Shown here piece by piece: positions 27,010 through 35,201 of a stretch of 64,000 nt of DNA (the first letter of the stretch is position 1; every line of letters begins with the position of its first letter). Made by a program: the position numbers and the translations under genes. The notes under the pieces are model-generated. The model had not been told where the DNA came from. It did not search any database and worked only from the letters and a program-made list of their open reading frames with translations. The stretch covers positions 124,001 through 188,000 of the forward strand of contig OY282519.1 of the NCBI GenBank assembly GCA_958296405.1, in the 5' to 3' direction. This DNA is from an uncultured Pseudomonadales bacterium. Its GTDB lineage: Bacteria; Pseudomonadota; Gammaproteobacteria; Pseudomonadales; Azotimanducaceae.

Positions 27010-27959
27010 ACTTCCCTACGGAAATCCCAGAACTGGAAGCGCAGTTGGCTCGTTTGCTCGGCATCCGCGAGGAGCAGGAGCAATCGCTAGCCGAGTCGGC
27101 CATGCCGGAAGTGGAAAGGATATTCCTTTCAAGTACCGAACGACTACAAGAGGAATTGGAACGTCGCCTGAGAATTGCGAAAGCCGAACGCGCCCACGAG
27201 GTGCTGAGTCTGGAGTTGAGCGGAGTCCAACTGGCGCGCGGGTGCGTTCCACTGCGTCTATTGGCCAAGCTCGCCGAGCCATTCAATGCCGCTTTGGAGC
27301 AGTCCGCGTGGCGTGTCTGGGACAAGGAAGGCGATGTGGCCAGGATCGACACCGAGTTCATCCGACAGTTGGATCTCCAGCTTGCGGGCATCGACGTGGG
27401 CAGCACGCAGCTCTCCATCATCGGGAATACCGCTCCCGATCTCACCGGAGTTTCCGCCTTGGAGACGGCACTGCGCGAAGTCTTCGACGTACTTGGCGCG
27501 GACGTCGATGCGATGTCCGATCGAGTCCACGCCATCGGCTTTCGCGCAGGCAAATCACTGTGCGACTTCCTGCGACTCTTGGAACGAGAGCATGTCGCTG
27601 CCGACCTAAACTGGAGAGCGCCCGATCAGACCTACCAATGGCATGGCGATGGCCGCGAAATCACGAGAGTACGGGCGCTGCTTGACGACATCGGTGAGCC
27701 CGAGACGACGACCGAGTCGTTCCGCGCACGAGTAAACGTGCTGTCGATCCGCAACCGTATGGAAGTAGAGCGCCTTGACACGGGCGAGAAGCTCCGCTTG
27801 AGCTACCATAAGTCACTGTCCGACGCGGTGCATGAACTGCATTTGGCTGACGAGCGTGTCCTGCAAGTAGAGAAGACAACGTATCCTTTCGTTGCAAGCC
27901 GGCGCAAGCGCGACGCCTACCGACTCATGGAGTTGCAACCAGCTGCTGGGTCGCAGTGA
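27006..27959 (+). CDS. Uncharacterised partner of the nucleotidyltransferase-like protein
   Basis: 317 residues; I do not recognise a family. The first 70 residues are charged and helical (EEQEQSLAESAMPEVERIFL, RLQEELERRLRIAKAERAHE), suggesting a coiled coil. The middle contains TQLSIIGNTAPDLTGVSALE and the end is basic (VASRRKRDAYRLMELQ). There are no membrane segments or nuclease motifs. Start MNFPTEIPELEAQLARLLGI overlaps the upstream gene by ATGA. It is 74 bases before the methyltransferase, perhaps on the same transcript. Lower GC than flanking core genes points to acquisition. Confidence 0.65.
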   Translation: MNFPTEIPELEAQLARLLGIREEQEQSLAESAMPEVERIFLSSTERLQEELERRLRIAKAERAHEVLSLELSGVQLARGCVPLRLLAKLAEPFNAALEQSAWRVWDKEGDVARIDTEFIRQLDLQLAGIDVGSTQLSIIGNTAPDLTGVSALETALREVFDVLGADVDAMSDRVHAIGFRAGKSLCDFLRLLEREHVAADLNWRAPDQTYQWHGDGREITRVRALLDDIGEPETTTESFRARVNVLSIRNRMEVERLDTGEKLRLSYHKSLSDAVHELHLADERVLQVEKTTYPFVASRRKRDAYRLMELQPAAGSQ

Positions 27960-28033
27960 CTATCGTGCAAGGATCTAGCGTCCCACATGGCCGACTGCCT
28001 GTCCCACAGCCCCGAGGCAGGATGAGCTAAACG

Positions 28034-30826
28034 ATGGCACGAAAGACCCGACAGCCCAAGCAAGTGACGGCGCTCACCCATGGCGAGGCGTCGCGCAAGA
28101 ACATTCCGACGGCCGAGCATCAGGCGGTGATGGCCGAAGGACAGCGCAAGCCGGTCCCGGTGATCTACGAGCGGCGCAATCGCGATCTGGACCCGCAGTT
28201 GGTGTGGCGCGGTAAAGACGAGCAGGATTGGCAGGACTTGGTGGTGCCGGCGCCGCCGCTGTTCATTCAGGAGAAGGTGCATCCCAAGGTGCTGATCGAC
28301 GACCTCTTGCGGCGCAGCAAGGAGGATCGGGCGGAGGCGGAACCGCAGGTGGACCTGTTCGCGGATTTCAACGGGCTGCCGGACGAAAATGCCCGTACCG
28401 AGTTCTACCAGCACGACGCCAACTGGGCGAACCGCATGATCCTCGGCGACGGCCTGCAAGTGATGGCATCGCTAGCCGAACGCGAAGGCTTGCGCGGCAA
28501 GGTGCAGTGCATCTACATCGATCCGCCCTATGGCATCAAGTTCAACTCCAACTTCCAGTGGTCCACCACCAGCCGCGACGTGAAGGACGGCAAGACCGAG
28601 CACATGACCCGCGAACCGGAGCAGGTCAAGGCGTTTCGGGACACCTGGCGCGACGGGATTCACTCGTATCTGACGTATCTGCGCGACCGGCTGACGGTGG
28701 CGCGGGATTTGTTGACGGAGAGTGGCTCCGTGTTCGTGCAGATCGGCGACGAGAATGTGCATCGGGTGCGCGCAGTGATGGATGAGGTGTTTGGGGATGA
28801 GAACTGCGTCACCACTATCGCGTTCAAGAAGACTGCTGGACTTGGGAAAGGCGAAATAGCTGAAGTAGCTGATTTCGTCCTGTGGTATTCGAAGTCAATA
28901 GCGACGGTCAAGAAACGGTTGCTGTGTGACTCGAAGGTACCAGAGTTCGACCCAGCCTACTCGATGGTGAAGGACACGGTCGGCCACTTTCGGAGAATAC
29001 GTCGCGAAGAAAGCGTTGCGATAAACGAGTACGTCCGCTTCCAGATCCTATTGGCGGCAGGTCGAACGCCGAGTTGCGTCTATGACATCCGGGCGTTTGG
29101 ACAGACCTACTCACCGACAGCTGGACGTAGTTGGTCAACGAACGAAACGGGTATGGTCCGCTTGCAGAAGGCTGATCGCGTTGCCCGATCTGGTCGAACG
29201 CTAAACTATGTGCGCTTCGTAGGTGATAATCCCGTAAACCCACTCTCTAACTTGTGGGGAGATACTGCCTCCGGTAGCGGTATGGGCAAGGTATACGTTG
29301 TCCAAACATCTACAAAGGTGGCGCAGCGTTGCATCCTAATGACCACCGACCCCGGCGACCTAGTGCTGGACCCGACTTGCGGTTCCGGGACCACCGCCTA
29401 CGTCGCGGAACAGTGGGGCCGCCGTTGGATCACTGTCGATACGTCCCGTGTCGCTCTCGCCTTGGCGCGTGCGCGGGTCATGGGCGCTCGCTATCCCTAC
29501 TACATGCTTGCCGATTCGGCCGAAGGCCAAGCAAAGGAAGCAGAGCTCGCTCGCGACGCACCCACCGAAGCATCAACGCACGGGTCAATCCGGCATGGCT
29601 TCGTCTACGAGCGCGTACCACACATCACTCTGCGCTCCATCGCCAACAACGCCTTGATCGACGTCATCCACGATGAGTACCAGGCCAAGCTCGAATCCCT
29701 GCGCGAAGCGCTCAACAAGGCCCTAGGCGAGCAGTGGCAAGAGTGGGAGATACCTCTCGACGCCAAAGACGAATGGCTAGACGAAACGAAACGACTGCAC
29801 GCCGAGTGGTGGCAGCAGCGCATCGGCCGCCAGCAAGACATCGACGCCTCCATCGCCGCCAAAGCGGACTACCAGCACCTTTACGACAAACCCTATGAAG
29901 ACAACAAGCGTGTGCGCGTGGCCGGCCCGTTCACCGTGGAGAGCTCGTCGCCACATCGCACGCTGGCGGTTGACGAGAACAGCGACGCGCAAGCCATCGA
30001 AGTCCACGACGCACACCCAACGTACCAAACAGGCCAAAGCAACCAAGACTTCACTCGCATCATCTTAGATAACCTAGGCACCGCTGGCGTCCAACAGGCG
30101 CACAAGGACGACAGGATCAGCTTCACGTCGATCGAAGCGTGGCCCGGCGCGATGGTCTGCGCCGAAGGCCGGTACGCGGAAGCAGATGGCGATGCCGCGA
30201 AGCGCGCTGCCATATTCGTCGGCCCTCAGTTCGGCACCATCTCGCGCCCCGATCTCGTGGAGGCCGCGCGCGAAGCGGCGGACGCCGGTTTCAACGTGTT
30301 AATCGCTTGCGCCTTCAACTACGACGCGCAGGCGTCCGAGTTCTCCCAGCTAGGGCGCGTGCCAATCCTCAAGGCGCGCATGAATGCAGACTTGCACCAA
30401 GCCCAAGACTTCAAGAAGACCAATCGTGCCAATCTGTTCGTCATCTTCGGCGAGCCAGACATCGAGATCGTACCCACCGATGGCAACGGGAAGAGCGAAC
30501 AGTTGCAAGTGAAGATCAACGGCGTGGACGTGTACCACCCCAGCACCGGCGAAATCCGCAGCGACGCTGCGGACGGCATCGCCTGCTGGTTCGTGGACAC
30601 GGACTACAACCAAGAGAGCTTCTTCGTCCGCCACGCCTACTTCCTCGGCGCCAACGACCCTTACAAGTCCTTGAAGACCACGTTGAAAGCCGAGATAGAG
30701 CCGGACGCTTGGGCCACCCTCAACAGCGACACTTCGCGCCCGTTCGCCAAACCTAAATCCGGCCGCATCGCCGTGAAAGTGATCAACCACCTCGGCGACG
30801 AGGTGATGAAGGTGTTTCGGGTCTGA
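28034..30826 (+). CDS. Site-specific DNA N6-adenine methyltransferase (type III-like Mod)
   Basis: 930 residues. DPPYGIKF at 163-170 precedes LDPTCGSGTTAYVAEQWGRR near 445-465, the beta-class order (motif IV before motif I) of N6-adenine methyltransferases such as type III Mod. The target-recognition region between them (roughly residues 255-440, bases 28800-29350) has clearly lower GC and different codon use from the rest, as after domain exchange. A long C-terminal region of about 450 residues, with EYQAKLESLREALNKALGEQ and a tail VKVINHLGDEVMKVFRV, is characteristic of the subfamily paired with BPTD_3080-type nucleases. It would protect host DNA from the nuclease at 22802. Confidence 0.9.
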   Translation: MARKTRQPKQVTALTHGEASRKNIPTAEHQAVMAEGQRKPVPVIYERRNRDLDPQLVWRGKDEQDWQDLVVPAPPLFIQEKVHPKVLIDDLLRRSKEDRAEAEPQVDLFADFNGLPDENARTEFYQHDANWANRMILGDGLQVMASLAEREGLRGKVQCIYIDPPYGIKFNSNFQWSTTSRDVKDGKTEHMTREPEQVKAFRDTWRDGIHSYLTYLRDRLTVARDLLTESGSVFVQIGDENVHRVRAVMDEVFGDENCVTTIAFKKTAGLGKGEIAEVADFVLWYSKSIATVKKRLLCDSKVPEFDPAYSMVKDTVGHFRRIRREESVAINEYVRFQILLAAGRTPSCVYDIRAFGQTYSPTAGRSWSTNETGMVRLQKADRVARSGRTLNYVRFVGDNPVNPLSNLWGDTASGSGMGKVYVVQTSTKVAQRCILMTTDPGDLVLDPTCGSGTTAYVAEQWGRRWITVDTSRVALALARARVMGARYPYYMLADSAEGQAKEAELARDAPTEASTHGSIRHGFVYERVPHITLRSIANNALIDVIHDEYQAKLESLREALNKALGEQWQEWEIPLDAKDEWLDETKRLHAEWWQQRIGRQQDIDASIAAKADYQHLYDKPYEDNKRVRVAGPFTVESSSPHRTLAVDENSDAQAIEVHDAHPTYQTGQSNQDFTRIILDNLGTAGVQQAHKDDRISFTSIEAWPGAMVCAEGRYAEADGDAAKRAAIFVGPQFGTISRPDLVEAAREAADAGFNVLIACAFNYDAQASEFSQLGRVPILKARMNADLHQAQDFKKTNRANLFVIFGEPDIEIVPTDGNGKSEQLQVKINGVDVYHPSTGEIRSDAADGIACWFVDTDYNQESFFVRHAYFLGANDPYKSLKTTLKAEIEPDAWATLNSDTSRPFAKPKSGRIAVKVINHLGDEVMKVFRV

Positions 30827-30846
30827 TCGCCAAGGCGCTCGGAGCC

Positions 30847-31518
30847 CTACTCCAACCCCGCCATCACCTCCGCGATGGATTCGCCGCGCAGAGCGTTCTT
30901 CACGGCGGCGTAGGACGCGCCATCTAGTTCCATCAGGCGCTTTGCGGCGGCGCGGGCCGCCTCTGGCAAGTCTTCGGGGGCGACCACTTCGTCGAGGAAG
31001 CCGGCGTCTTGGGCCGCTTGGGTGTCGAACAGGGTGGCACCGATCGCGGCGCGGGCGAGATGCCGTTTGGAGAGGCGCTCTTGGGCGAGCATCAGGCCAA
31101 AGGGCGGCAGGCTCATGCCGATGGCGGTTTCGTTGAGGCCAATGCGGAACTCGCCATCAACGCCGATGCGATAGTCCGCAGTGAGTAGGCAAAAGGCGCC
31201 GAGGGCGATGGCGTGGCCGGGGGCGGCCACCACGAGCGGCTGTGGCAGGCCGTAGAGGCGCATCATCAGGCGCGCGCCGGCCAAACTCATGGCGTGGGCA
31301 GCTGCAGCGTCGCCGCCGCGGATCACCTTCAGGTCGAAGCCGCCGGAAAAGATGCCTGGGCGGCCGGTGATGAGCACCGCCTTGGCTTCGCTGGATGCGC
31401 GGTCTAAGTGCGCATCCACGGCGGCGATCATGTTCGGGCCGAAGGCGTTGGCCTTGCCGTCGTCCATCGTGATGATGGCGAGTTGGTCACTCAATTCGTA
31501 GGAGGCGAGGTCTGTCAT
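30847..31518 (-). CDS. Crotonase/enoyl-CoA hydratase family protein
   Basis: 223 residues, MTDLASYELSDQLAIITMDD. Crotonase-fold features: the oxyanion-hole segments ITGRPGIFSGGFDLKVIRGG and AAPGHAIALGAFCLLTADYR, then GEFRIGLNETAIGMSLPPFG. It is shorter than the usual 255-265 residues, and the C-terminal helical part is reduced. The reaction (hydratase, isomerase or hydrolase) cannot be told. It marks the right boundary of the accessory island and is convergent with the methyltransferase. The next gene is 67 bases upstream, on the same strand. Confidence 0.85.
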   Translation of the reverse strand: MTDLASYELSDQLAIITMDDGKANAFGPNMIAAVDAHLDRASSEAKAVLITGRPGIFSGGFDLKVIRGGDAAAAHAMSLAGARLMMRLYGLPQPLVVAAPGHAIALGAFCLLTADYRIGVDGEFRIGLNETAIGMSLPPFGLMLAQERLSKRHLARAAIGATLFDTQAAQDAGFLDEVVAPEDLPEAARAAAKRLMELDGASYAAVKNALRGESIAEVMAGLE

Positions 31519-31585
31519 CGGTCTCTCTTCACCTTTGGTGTTTGGTCTTTAGGAGGCTGTTCTAGGGGTCAAGGGGCAGTGCGCT

Positions 31586-32608
31586 TCAAGAATCCGTCCC
31601 GCCGCCCCCACAACGCGGCCCGAACAGATCCATGCCAACGCCGAATTGCGGCGCGAGGAGCGCTGGCCCTGCGTCGCCGGCTTTACCGGCATCGAACCAA
31701 GCGAAGGCGTCTAACGTTTCTTGGCTCGCCAAGACGATGGTGCCGAACGGCTGCCAGAAGTTGTCCCAGTGGATGGGCACCACGCAGCGCGGCGCCACTG
31801 CCTCCACGATCTCGGCCCAGTAACGCGCAGTGTGCTCCTTGCCGAGGAGGTTCAGCCCGCCGATGCCGAGCAACACGACGTCTGCCTCAATGGCGTCCAG
31901 CGCTCCGGGAACGAACCCCGCACTGCCCTGCACCAACGCGCTGCCCGCCGGGTGGCGCACTACCACGCTGTAGCTGCCGCCTTCCTTCCAATCCGTCAAC
32001 GCCGCCGGCGGCACCAGCGGGCGCTCGATCGAGCCTGGAATGGGCGGCCCGCCATCCACCAAAGGGGCGTGCGCCGAGCGGATGAGGACGATCTCGAACG
32101 CCCCGAAGTTGTATGTGCCGGCATCGCCCTCCAGCACTTGGATGCGCTCTTCGGCAACGCCGGCGCCACGCGCGATGTTGGCCGTGGACTCGGAACCGAG
32201 CACCGCGGCGTTCGTGCGCTTGGCGATCACGCCCAAGTCCATCGCGTGGTCGAAGTGGGAATGAACGGGGGTGATGGCGGCGAGGCGTTGGAGGCCAAGG
32301 CGCTCTATCTGTCGCTCGATTTGATCGATTTCTGGCGCGATGCGCGCTGCGTCGTCTTGGCTCGTCAAGCTGTCTTGGCTTGGCCGACTGAAGAAGCCGT
32401 CAATGAGGAACTGGGTGTCGCCATCGTCAAACAAAAGCGTCGCCACGCCCAACCAAGTGATGGTGAGGCGCGTTGCGTCCGTGGCCGGCGGCGCATCTGG
32501 CAGCCCCAGCGGCCCGGCAGCGAACACGGCGTTCGGCAACGTGATGACGAGCGCGACGAGCGCGGCAAGGATGCCCTTCCGCACTGGCGCGTGCGGCATG
32601 AGCGCCAT
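31586..32608 (-). CDS. Exported MBL-fold metallohydrolase
   Basis: About 340 residues. A signal-type hydrophobic stretch GILAALVALVITLPNAVFAA near the start suggests export to the periplasm. The metallo-beta-lactamase motif is PVHSHFDHAMD (His116, His118, Asp120, His121 counted from the ATG at 32608), with further ligands likely in IRSAHAPLVDGG and CVVPIHWDNFW. The layout resembles UlaG-like or NAPE-PLD-like hydrolases rather than beta-lactamases. A GTG eight codons upstream is in frame but gives no better signal. The substrate is unknown. Confidence 0.83.
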   Translation of the reverse strand: MALMPHAPVRKGILAALVALVITLPNAVFAAGPLGLPDAPPATDATRLTITWLGVATLLFDDGDTQFLIDGFFSRPSQDSLTSQDDAARIAPEIDQIERQIERLGLQRLAAITPVHSHFDHAMDLGVIAKRTNAAVLGSESTANIARGAGVAEERIQVLEGDAGTYNFGAFEIVLIRSAHAPLVDGGPPIPGSIERPLVPPAALTDWKEGGSYSVVVRHPAGSALVQGSAGFVPGALDAIEADVVLLGIGGLNLLGKEHTARYWAEIVEAVAPRCVVPIHWDNFWQPFGTIVLASQETLDAFAWFDAGKAGDAGPALLAPQFGVGMDLFGPRCGGGGTDS

Positions 32609-32666
32609 TTCGAATGCCTTTCGGTTCGCCACTCGCTACATCACTCCCAGAGGGAGATCGGCATCC

Positions 32667-33584
32667 TCACCCGACCTCACCCGACAGCCTAGGCACACCC
32701 TCTTGCGGCTTGAAATCATCCGCCAGCGGGTCTGCAAACGTGGGCGCCATCTCCGTTGCTGAATCGCCGGAAATCCTTGAACCACGCAACACGCGCGGAT
32801 GGCTGGTGTCGTAGAGCGCGGCGCGGTGCATGATGCAGCGGTTGTCCCACACCGCCAAATCGCCCACCTGCCATTGATGGCTGTAGATGCGCGGCGGCTG
32901 GCAGGCCCAGGCCATGAGCTCGTTGATGAACCGCTCTGATTCCTCCGCCTCCATGCCGGGGATCTCGTAGGCATGGCGTCCAGCGTAAATCGCCATGCGG
33001 CCGGTCTCCGGATGCCGCTTCGCCATCGGCCGCAACGGTTGGCCCTGGGTGTGGAAGCCGTAGCGTTGGTCTGTGTTGTGGACGAAACCGATCTTCCTTT
33101 GCGAGTGGTACAGGGAGTGGTACGCCGAAAGGCCTTCGAGCTGCTCCTGCTTGGCTGCGTCCAGCGCGTCCCAAGCGGCGCGCATGTCTGCGAACTCCGT
33201 TTGCCCGCCGGCCGGCGGCACCTTGAGCGCAGACAGCATGCCCGCCTTCGCCGCCAACGGCATGTAGGTGCTGTCGATGTGCCAGCCCTCGTTGCCGCGC
33301 TGCAGGCGAAACGCTTCGTCCTGCTTCGTGGTGAGGGTACCATCCTTGCGCTGATTGGTGATGCGTCCGCTGGCGCGGCCCTCCATGCGGTCTCCGAAGC
33401 GGTAGGCGAACGCTTGTTGCGCGTCGTCGTCCAAATGCTGGCCCGGAAACACCAGCACGCCATACTTCAAGAACGCGGTGTGGATGTGGCCCCAAGTGCC
33501 GTCATCCACTTGGTTCAAGTCCACATTCGTGACCACTGCGCCAAGCGTGGCGTCAATCGGCTCAAAAGTCGGTGCGTTGCTCAT
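32667..33584 (-). CDS. TauD/TfdA family Fe(II)/2-oxoglutarate dioxygenase
   Basis: 305 residues from MSNAPTFEPIDATLGAVVTN; an upstream ATG adds eight residues. Iron ligands: His102 and Asp104 in GWHIDSTYMP and the distal His in WDNRCIMHRAALYD, with the 2-oxoglutarate Arg in RVLRGSRISG. Further family marks are FADMRAAWDAL and GFHTQGQPLRPM. Members oxidise taurine, alkylsulfates or aryloxyalkanoates; the substrate here is not resolved. It follows the MBL hydrolase upstream in the same direction, so the two may be co-expressed. An insertion sequence lies directly upstream. Confidence 0.9.
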   Translation of the reverse strand: MSNAPTFEPIDATLGAVVTNVDLNQVDDGTWGHIHTAFLKYGVLVFPGQHLDDDAQQAFAYRFGDRMEGRASGRITNQRKDGTLTTKQDEAFRLQRGNEGWHIDSTYMPLAAKAGMLSALKVPPAGGQTEFADMRAAWDALDAAKQEQLEGLSAYHSLYHSQRKIGFVHNTDQRYGFHTQGQPLRPMAKRHPETGRMAIYAGRHAYEIPGMEAEESERFINELMAWACQPPRIYSHQWQVGDLAVWDNRCIMHRAALYDTSHPRVLRGSRISGDSATEMAPTFADPLADDFKPQEGVPRLSGEVG

Positions 33585-33643
33585 CCATGCTTCCTGCTCG
33601 CCGCTCAAGCGGGGGAGACTAGCAGTTGCCCTGACGCCGGGCT

Positions 33644-33661
33644 AGGCCTTCGCCCACCGCA
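33644..33661. repeat. 18-bp target-site duplication, left copy
   Basis: AGGCCTTCGCCCACCGCA occurs here and identically at 35090-35107, immediately flanking the insertion sequence between them. Confidence 0.85.
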
Positions 33662-35089
33662 TGTCGATAGCAAATTGATCTGTCCGCTTTTGGCAGCACG
33701 TCATCTGTCCGGTTCTCCCGCTGGCCGGACGAGCCCTGCGGGCAGTCGTCCGAGCAGCGCTTTCCACGGTCTTTCCACGGGCGCGATCCCCTCGAACATG
33801 AAAGCGCGGGTGGGAAGGCGGTGGGAAGCGCGGCGCCGAGCCGGCGCGGCCTCTTCATGCGCCGGCCGCCGGCGCGCCGTCCGCGCCGTAGCGGCCCAGC
33901 CGCCGCGGCCCGTGGAACACCGACAGGCGCCCGTCCGAGTGTTCGTGGACCCGCACCGTCCGCCTCACGTAGTGCCTGCCGTGCGGCCCCGGCGGGATCT
34001 GCAGGCGCAGGTTCTTGTACCGAATGCAGTTGTCGTTGCCCACCTTGCGCTCCTCCTTCAGGCACAGGATGTCGTCCAGGTCCGCGTCCAGCGCCGGGAC
34101 GAAGCCGTCCCCCGACTCCGCCGCAGGCACCGCGAAGCGCTGGTTCCACGACGGCCAGAACGCCTGCTCCAAGTATCGGTTGGCCGCCTCCATGTCGCGG
34201 ACGCCCTCCGCCGCCAGCTCCTTCGGCAGCCGCCCCTGCATGGTTCCGAACTGGCGCTCCGAACGCCCCCGCGCCTGCGGCGAGTATGACGGGATCATCT
34301 CGATGCCCAGCTCCCGCATCGCCCTCCCGAACTGCGTCGGGTTCGACTTGTCCACTCCGCCGCCCGCCTTCGGCGTGTGCCAGTAGTGGCTGCCGCGGTC
34401 CGTCCACAGGCTGCCGAACAGCCCGCGGCGCTCCACCGTCTCGCGAACCCCGCGCAGGCTCGACCAAGTGTCCTCCTCGTCCACGAAGAACCCGGAGTAC
34501 ACCTCCGTCGTCGCGTCGTCCAGCGTCACGATCAGGTCCCAGACCGCGCCCTCCACCCAGCGGTGCGTCGATCCGTCCTGATGCGCCAGCAGACCCGCCA
34601 TCGGCGTCCGCTCGCGCTGCTTCCGATGCTTCCCCTTCCCGCGCCCCTTCGCCACCAGCCCGGCCGCCTGCAGCCGGTTCTTCGTCCACGTGTACGACCG
34701 CTCTCCGCCGTGCCTCTCCCGGTAGCGCTCGTGGAAGTGCGCCACCGACCAGCCGGCGTAGCGCTCCCTGTACAGCGCCTCCATCCGAACCACCTCGTCC
34801 ACCGGCGCGCTCCGGGCCGACACCTGGGACATCCGCTTGTCCGCCAGCCCCTCCAGCCCGTCCTCGCGGTACCGGTCCACATACCTCCGGAACGACCGCG
34901 GGCACACCCCCAGCAACTCCGCCGCCTCCTCCTGCGTCAGCCGCCCCTCCGTCCACGCCGACAGCGCCTCCTCGAATCTCCTCATCCTCGTCTCCTGCAG
35001 CCATGCCGCCTTCTTCACAGACCCTCCGGGTCCATCCAAAAGCGGACAATCTATGTGCTGCAAAAGCGGACAGATGATGTGCTAACAAC
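33662..35089. mobile_element. ISNCY-like insertion sequence
   Basis: About 1.43 kb flanked by an identical 18-bp direct repeat. The ends carry imperfect inverted repeats of about 35 bases: the left contains ATCTGTCCGCTTTTGGCAGC (from 33679) and the right, on the minus strand, ATCTGTCCGCTTTTGCAGCA (from about 35074), preceded on both sides by TAGCA. It encodes one apparently intact transposase. Long duplications of this kind are known for the IS1202 group within the ISNCY families. The insertion separates the dioxygenase from the cytosine methyltransferase. Confidence 0.85.
33855..35018 (-). CDS. ISNCY-type transposase (integrase core)
   Basis: 387 residues from a GTG at 35018 preceded by GGAGGG. 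N-terminal helix-turn-helix RLTQEEAAELLGVCPRSFRR, a second basic HTH region, then an integrase catalytic core: the Asp of VWDLIVTLDDATTEVYSGFF, the Asp of LFGSLWTDRGSHYWHT and the Glu in QARGRSERQFGTMQGRLPKE. The tail LRLQIPPGPHGRHYVRRTVR is typical of this transposase group. The frame is open and complete. A longer start (TTG 35063) would begin within the inverted repeat and is less likely. Confidence 0.88.
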   Translation of the reverse strand: MKKAAWLQETRMRRFEEALSAWTEGRLTQEEAAELLGVCPRSFRRYVDRYREDGLEGLADKRMSQVSARSAPVDEVVRMEALYRERYAGWSVAHFHERYRERHGGERSYTWTKNRLQAAGLVAKGRGKGKHRKQRERTPMAGLLAHQDGSTHRWVEGAVWDLIVTLDDATTEVYSGFFVDEEDTWSSLRGVRETVERRGLFGSLWTDRGSHYWHTPKAGGGVDKSNPTQFGRAMRELGIEMIPSYSPQARGRSERQFGTMQGRLPKELAAEGVRDMEAANRYLEQAFWPSWNQRFAVPAAESGDGFVPALDADLDDILCLKEERKVGNDNCIRYKNLRLQIPPGPHGRHYVRRTVRVHEHSDGRLSVFHGPRRLGRYGADGAPAAGA

Positions 35090-35107
35090 AGGCCTTCGCC
35101 CACCGCA
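35090..35107. repeat. 18-bp target-site duplication, right copy
   Basis: Identical to 33644-33661; marks the right end of the insertion sequence. Confidence 0.85.
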
Positions 35108-35201
35108 GCGCCTCCCCGATGCCCCGACGCGGCCTCATTCAAATCGTGCGATAGGCGGGTGAAGCCACGGTTGTTGGCAACCCACCGTTGTTGCATCGCC
35201 C

